NCBI GenBank assembly: GCA_022571575.1
Contig: JACZXN010000099.1
Location: forward strand, 1-6,674
Length of the DNA: 6,674 bases
Direction: 5' to 3'
Source of the DNA: Chloroflexota bacterium
GTDB lineage: Bacteria > Chloroflexota > Dehalococcoidia > UBA3495
Each line of letters starts with the position of its first letter. Position 1 is the first letter of the stretch. This document shows, piece after piece, positions 5,297-6,674 of the stretch. The notes beneath the pieces were generated by a model that did no database searches, was not told where the DNA came from, and saw only the letters and a list, made by a program, of their open reading frames with translations. Made by a program: the position numbers and the translations under genes.

Positions 5297-6674
5297 CTAG
5301 TCCACCGGCCCTCCCAGGGGTGTGGTTGGTCCCTCGCAGGAGAGGAACCGGCCGTAGCCCGGTTTCTGCTCCAGGCGGCCTTGGTTCAGCAGCACCTGGC
5401 CCCGCAGCAGGGTCATCCACGGCCTGCCGGTCACCTGCCAGCCTTCGAACAGGGTATAACCCGCGTTGCTGTGATGGTCCTTGGCGGTCACCACCCGGTC
5501 CGCGCCGGGGTCGAGGATCAACAGGTCGGCGTCGGAGCCCGCCTGAATCACGCCCTTCCGGGGGTACAGGCCGAAGATCCGCGCCGGGTTCTCCGACATC
5601 ACCCTGGCCAGCCACCAGATGGGGAACCCCCGCTTCACCACGCCTTCGCTGTACATCAGCGGGACCACGGTCTCGATCCCCGGTGAGCCGAAGGGCACCG
5701 ACGCCCCATCGGGGGTCACGAAGATGTTGTCCCAGCCGGGCTTCTTCAGTTCCTCCGGATGGGGCGAGTGGTCGCTGCCCACCAGGGATATCTGGCCCTG
5801 CCTCAGGCCGTTCCACAGCGCGTCCCGGTCGGGCCCGTCCGCGGGCCGGAGGGGCGGCCCGATCTTGGCCAACGGTCCGACCTTCGCCATCTCTTCGTCC
5901 GACAACAGCAGATACTGGGGGCAGGTCTCGGTCCAGACCTTCTGGCCTTGTGCCTGGGCCTGCTTGATCCGCTCCAGGCCCAGTTGGGTGCTCAGGTGCA
6001 CCACGTAGGTGGGGCAGCCGGTGGCGGCGCCCATCTTGATGGCCCGGTTGATCGCCTCTTCCTCGGCCCAGTCGGGGCAGGCGGCCGGGAAGTCCTCCGG
6101 ATGGGTGTGGCCCTCGGCGATGAGCTTGTTCTCCAGGTACTCGATGATGTTGCCGCTCTCGCAGTGGAGTTGCAGCACGCCGCCGCCCTTGGCCACCATG
6201 TCCATGGCGTCGCAGATGTAATCGTCGTCGCACATCCGGCCCGGCCGCTTCTTGTAGGTCATGAACATCTTGAACGACTTTACGCCCAGTTCCATGGCCT
6301 GGGGCAGGGAAGCCAGTATGCTGGGCCGGTTCTGCAGGATGAAGTGGAACCCGAAATCCACCAAGGCAGCCGTCCCCACCTCATCTTGGATGCGGCGGAT
6401 GGCCTGCACTAGGGTTTCGTCCCCCTCCAGAGCGTAATTGCCGAAGGGGACCAGGGTGGTCAACCCGGCGTGGGCCGCCGCCAGAGCTCCTAGAGCATAG
6501 TCGTCGTGCCCGTCGAGATGCACGTGGGAATCGATCAGCCCCGGCAGGACGAACTTGCCCTCGGCGTCGATGTACCGGTCGGCCGGCGGAAGCAGGTGCT
6601 CCGGGCCCACGGCCGCGATCTTCTCGCCCTTGATGGCCACCGCGGCCTCAAATACCTGAGACGAGGTAACAACC
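5297..6674 (-). CDS. Dihydropyrimidinase/D-hydantoinase-type amidohydrolase, 5' end beyond window
   Basis: This is a cytoplasmic cyclic amidohydrolase that opens the ring of dihydropyrimidines, hydantoins or allantoin. All binuclear-metal ligands are present, numbered from the GTG at 6640: H39 and H41 in GLIDSHVHL, the carboxylatable K130 in FKMFMTYK, H159 in LQLHCE, H215 in VVHLST and D290 in GSDHSPH. The C-terminus has the NPARIFGLYPRKGVIQAGSDADLLILDP segment (351-378) that completes the beta-sandwich. GTG at 6640 is not the true start: upstream codons to the window edge read VVTSSQVFEAAVAIKGEKIAAVG, the family's normal N-terminal strand, with no stop, so about ten residues plus the start lie past 6674. 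At 458 visible residues it is a standard length. The GSDHSPH motif is somewhat allantoinase-like while the FKMFMTYK region is hydantoinase-like, so the substrate remains open. It converges with the flavoenzyme across the palindrome island. Confidence 0.93.
   Translation of the reverse strand, partial: VVTSSQVFEAAVAIKGEKIAAVGPEHLLPPADRYIDAEGKFVLPGLIDSHVHLDGHDDYALGALAAAHAGLTTLVPFGNYALEGDETLVQAIRRIQDEVGTAALVDFGFHFILQNRPSILASLPQAMELGVKSFKMFMTYKKRPGRMCDDDYICDAMDMVAKGGGVLQLHCESGNIIEYLENKLIAEGHTHPEDFPAACPDWAEEEAINRAIKMGAATGCPTYVVHLSTQLGLERIKQAQAQGQKVWTETCPQYLLLSDEEMAKVGPLAKIGPPLRPADGPDRDALWNGLRQGQISLVGSDHSPHPEELKKPGWDNIFVTPDGASVPFGSPGIETVVPLMYSEGVVKRGFPIWWLARVMSENPARIFGLYPRKGVIQAGSDADLLILDPGADRVVTAKDHHSNAGYTLFEGWQVTGRPWMTLLRGQVLLNQGRLEQKPGYGRFLSCEGPTTPLGGPVD

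Noticed and set aside
5103..5300. 65-codon open frame in the intergenic island
   Set aside because: It runs through palindromic repeats, has no ribosome binding site and its product has no protein-like pattern.

Overview
This is a GC-rich bacterial chromosomal window (visibly well above 60% G+C by eye) with tightly packed single-domain catabolic enzymes. It holds five protein genes, two of them cut by the window edges. In order: a TRZ/ATZ-type amidohydrolase on the minus strand (3' part missing), an amidase-signature hydrolase on the plus strand, an unrecognised polytopic membrane protein on the plus strand, a luciferase-like (LLM class) flavin-dependent oxidoreductase on the plus strand, and a dihydropyrimidinase/hydantoinase-type amidohydrolase on the minus strand whose true start lies just beyond the right edge. 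I see no tRNA, rRNA, CRISPR array, transposase or phage gene. The mix of LLM flavoenzymes with amidohydrolases and amidases, and the GTAGGGGCGGGT-type palindromes, would fit an uncultured Chloroflexota (SAR202/Dehalococcoidia-like) genome. That is an impression from gene content only and cannot be proven here.

Layout: the left amidohydrolase and the amidase are divergent. About 157 bp separate their start codons, and this gap contains a minus-strand TATAAT and a good plus-strand TTGACC-N17-TATCAT promoter. The amidase is followed after 68 bp by the membrane protein, with no terminator between them, so they may share a transcript. A 199-bp gap with a candidate promoter and overlapping dyad precedes the flavoenzyme, which has a strong ribosome binding site and ends in a clear rho-independent terminator. 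From there to the convergent dihydropyrimidinase lies about 286 bp of non-coding DNA packed with palindromes: two inverted copies of a 27-bp unit with a variable core, flanked by inverted CGTCATTCCGGC elements.

Functionally, three hydrolases act on C-N bonds (ring amidohydrolase, linear amidase, cyclic amide hydrolase) and one flavin monooxygenase could oxidise a ring. Together they suggest degradation of cyclic amides or N-heterocycles (pyrimidine, hydantoin or triazine-like compounds), but the genes are on both strands and a shared pathway is only an inference. The points most worth a second look are the palindrome island at 5034-5250, the replaced catalytic Glu in the left amidohydrolase, and the orphan membrane protein with its repeat-made tail.
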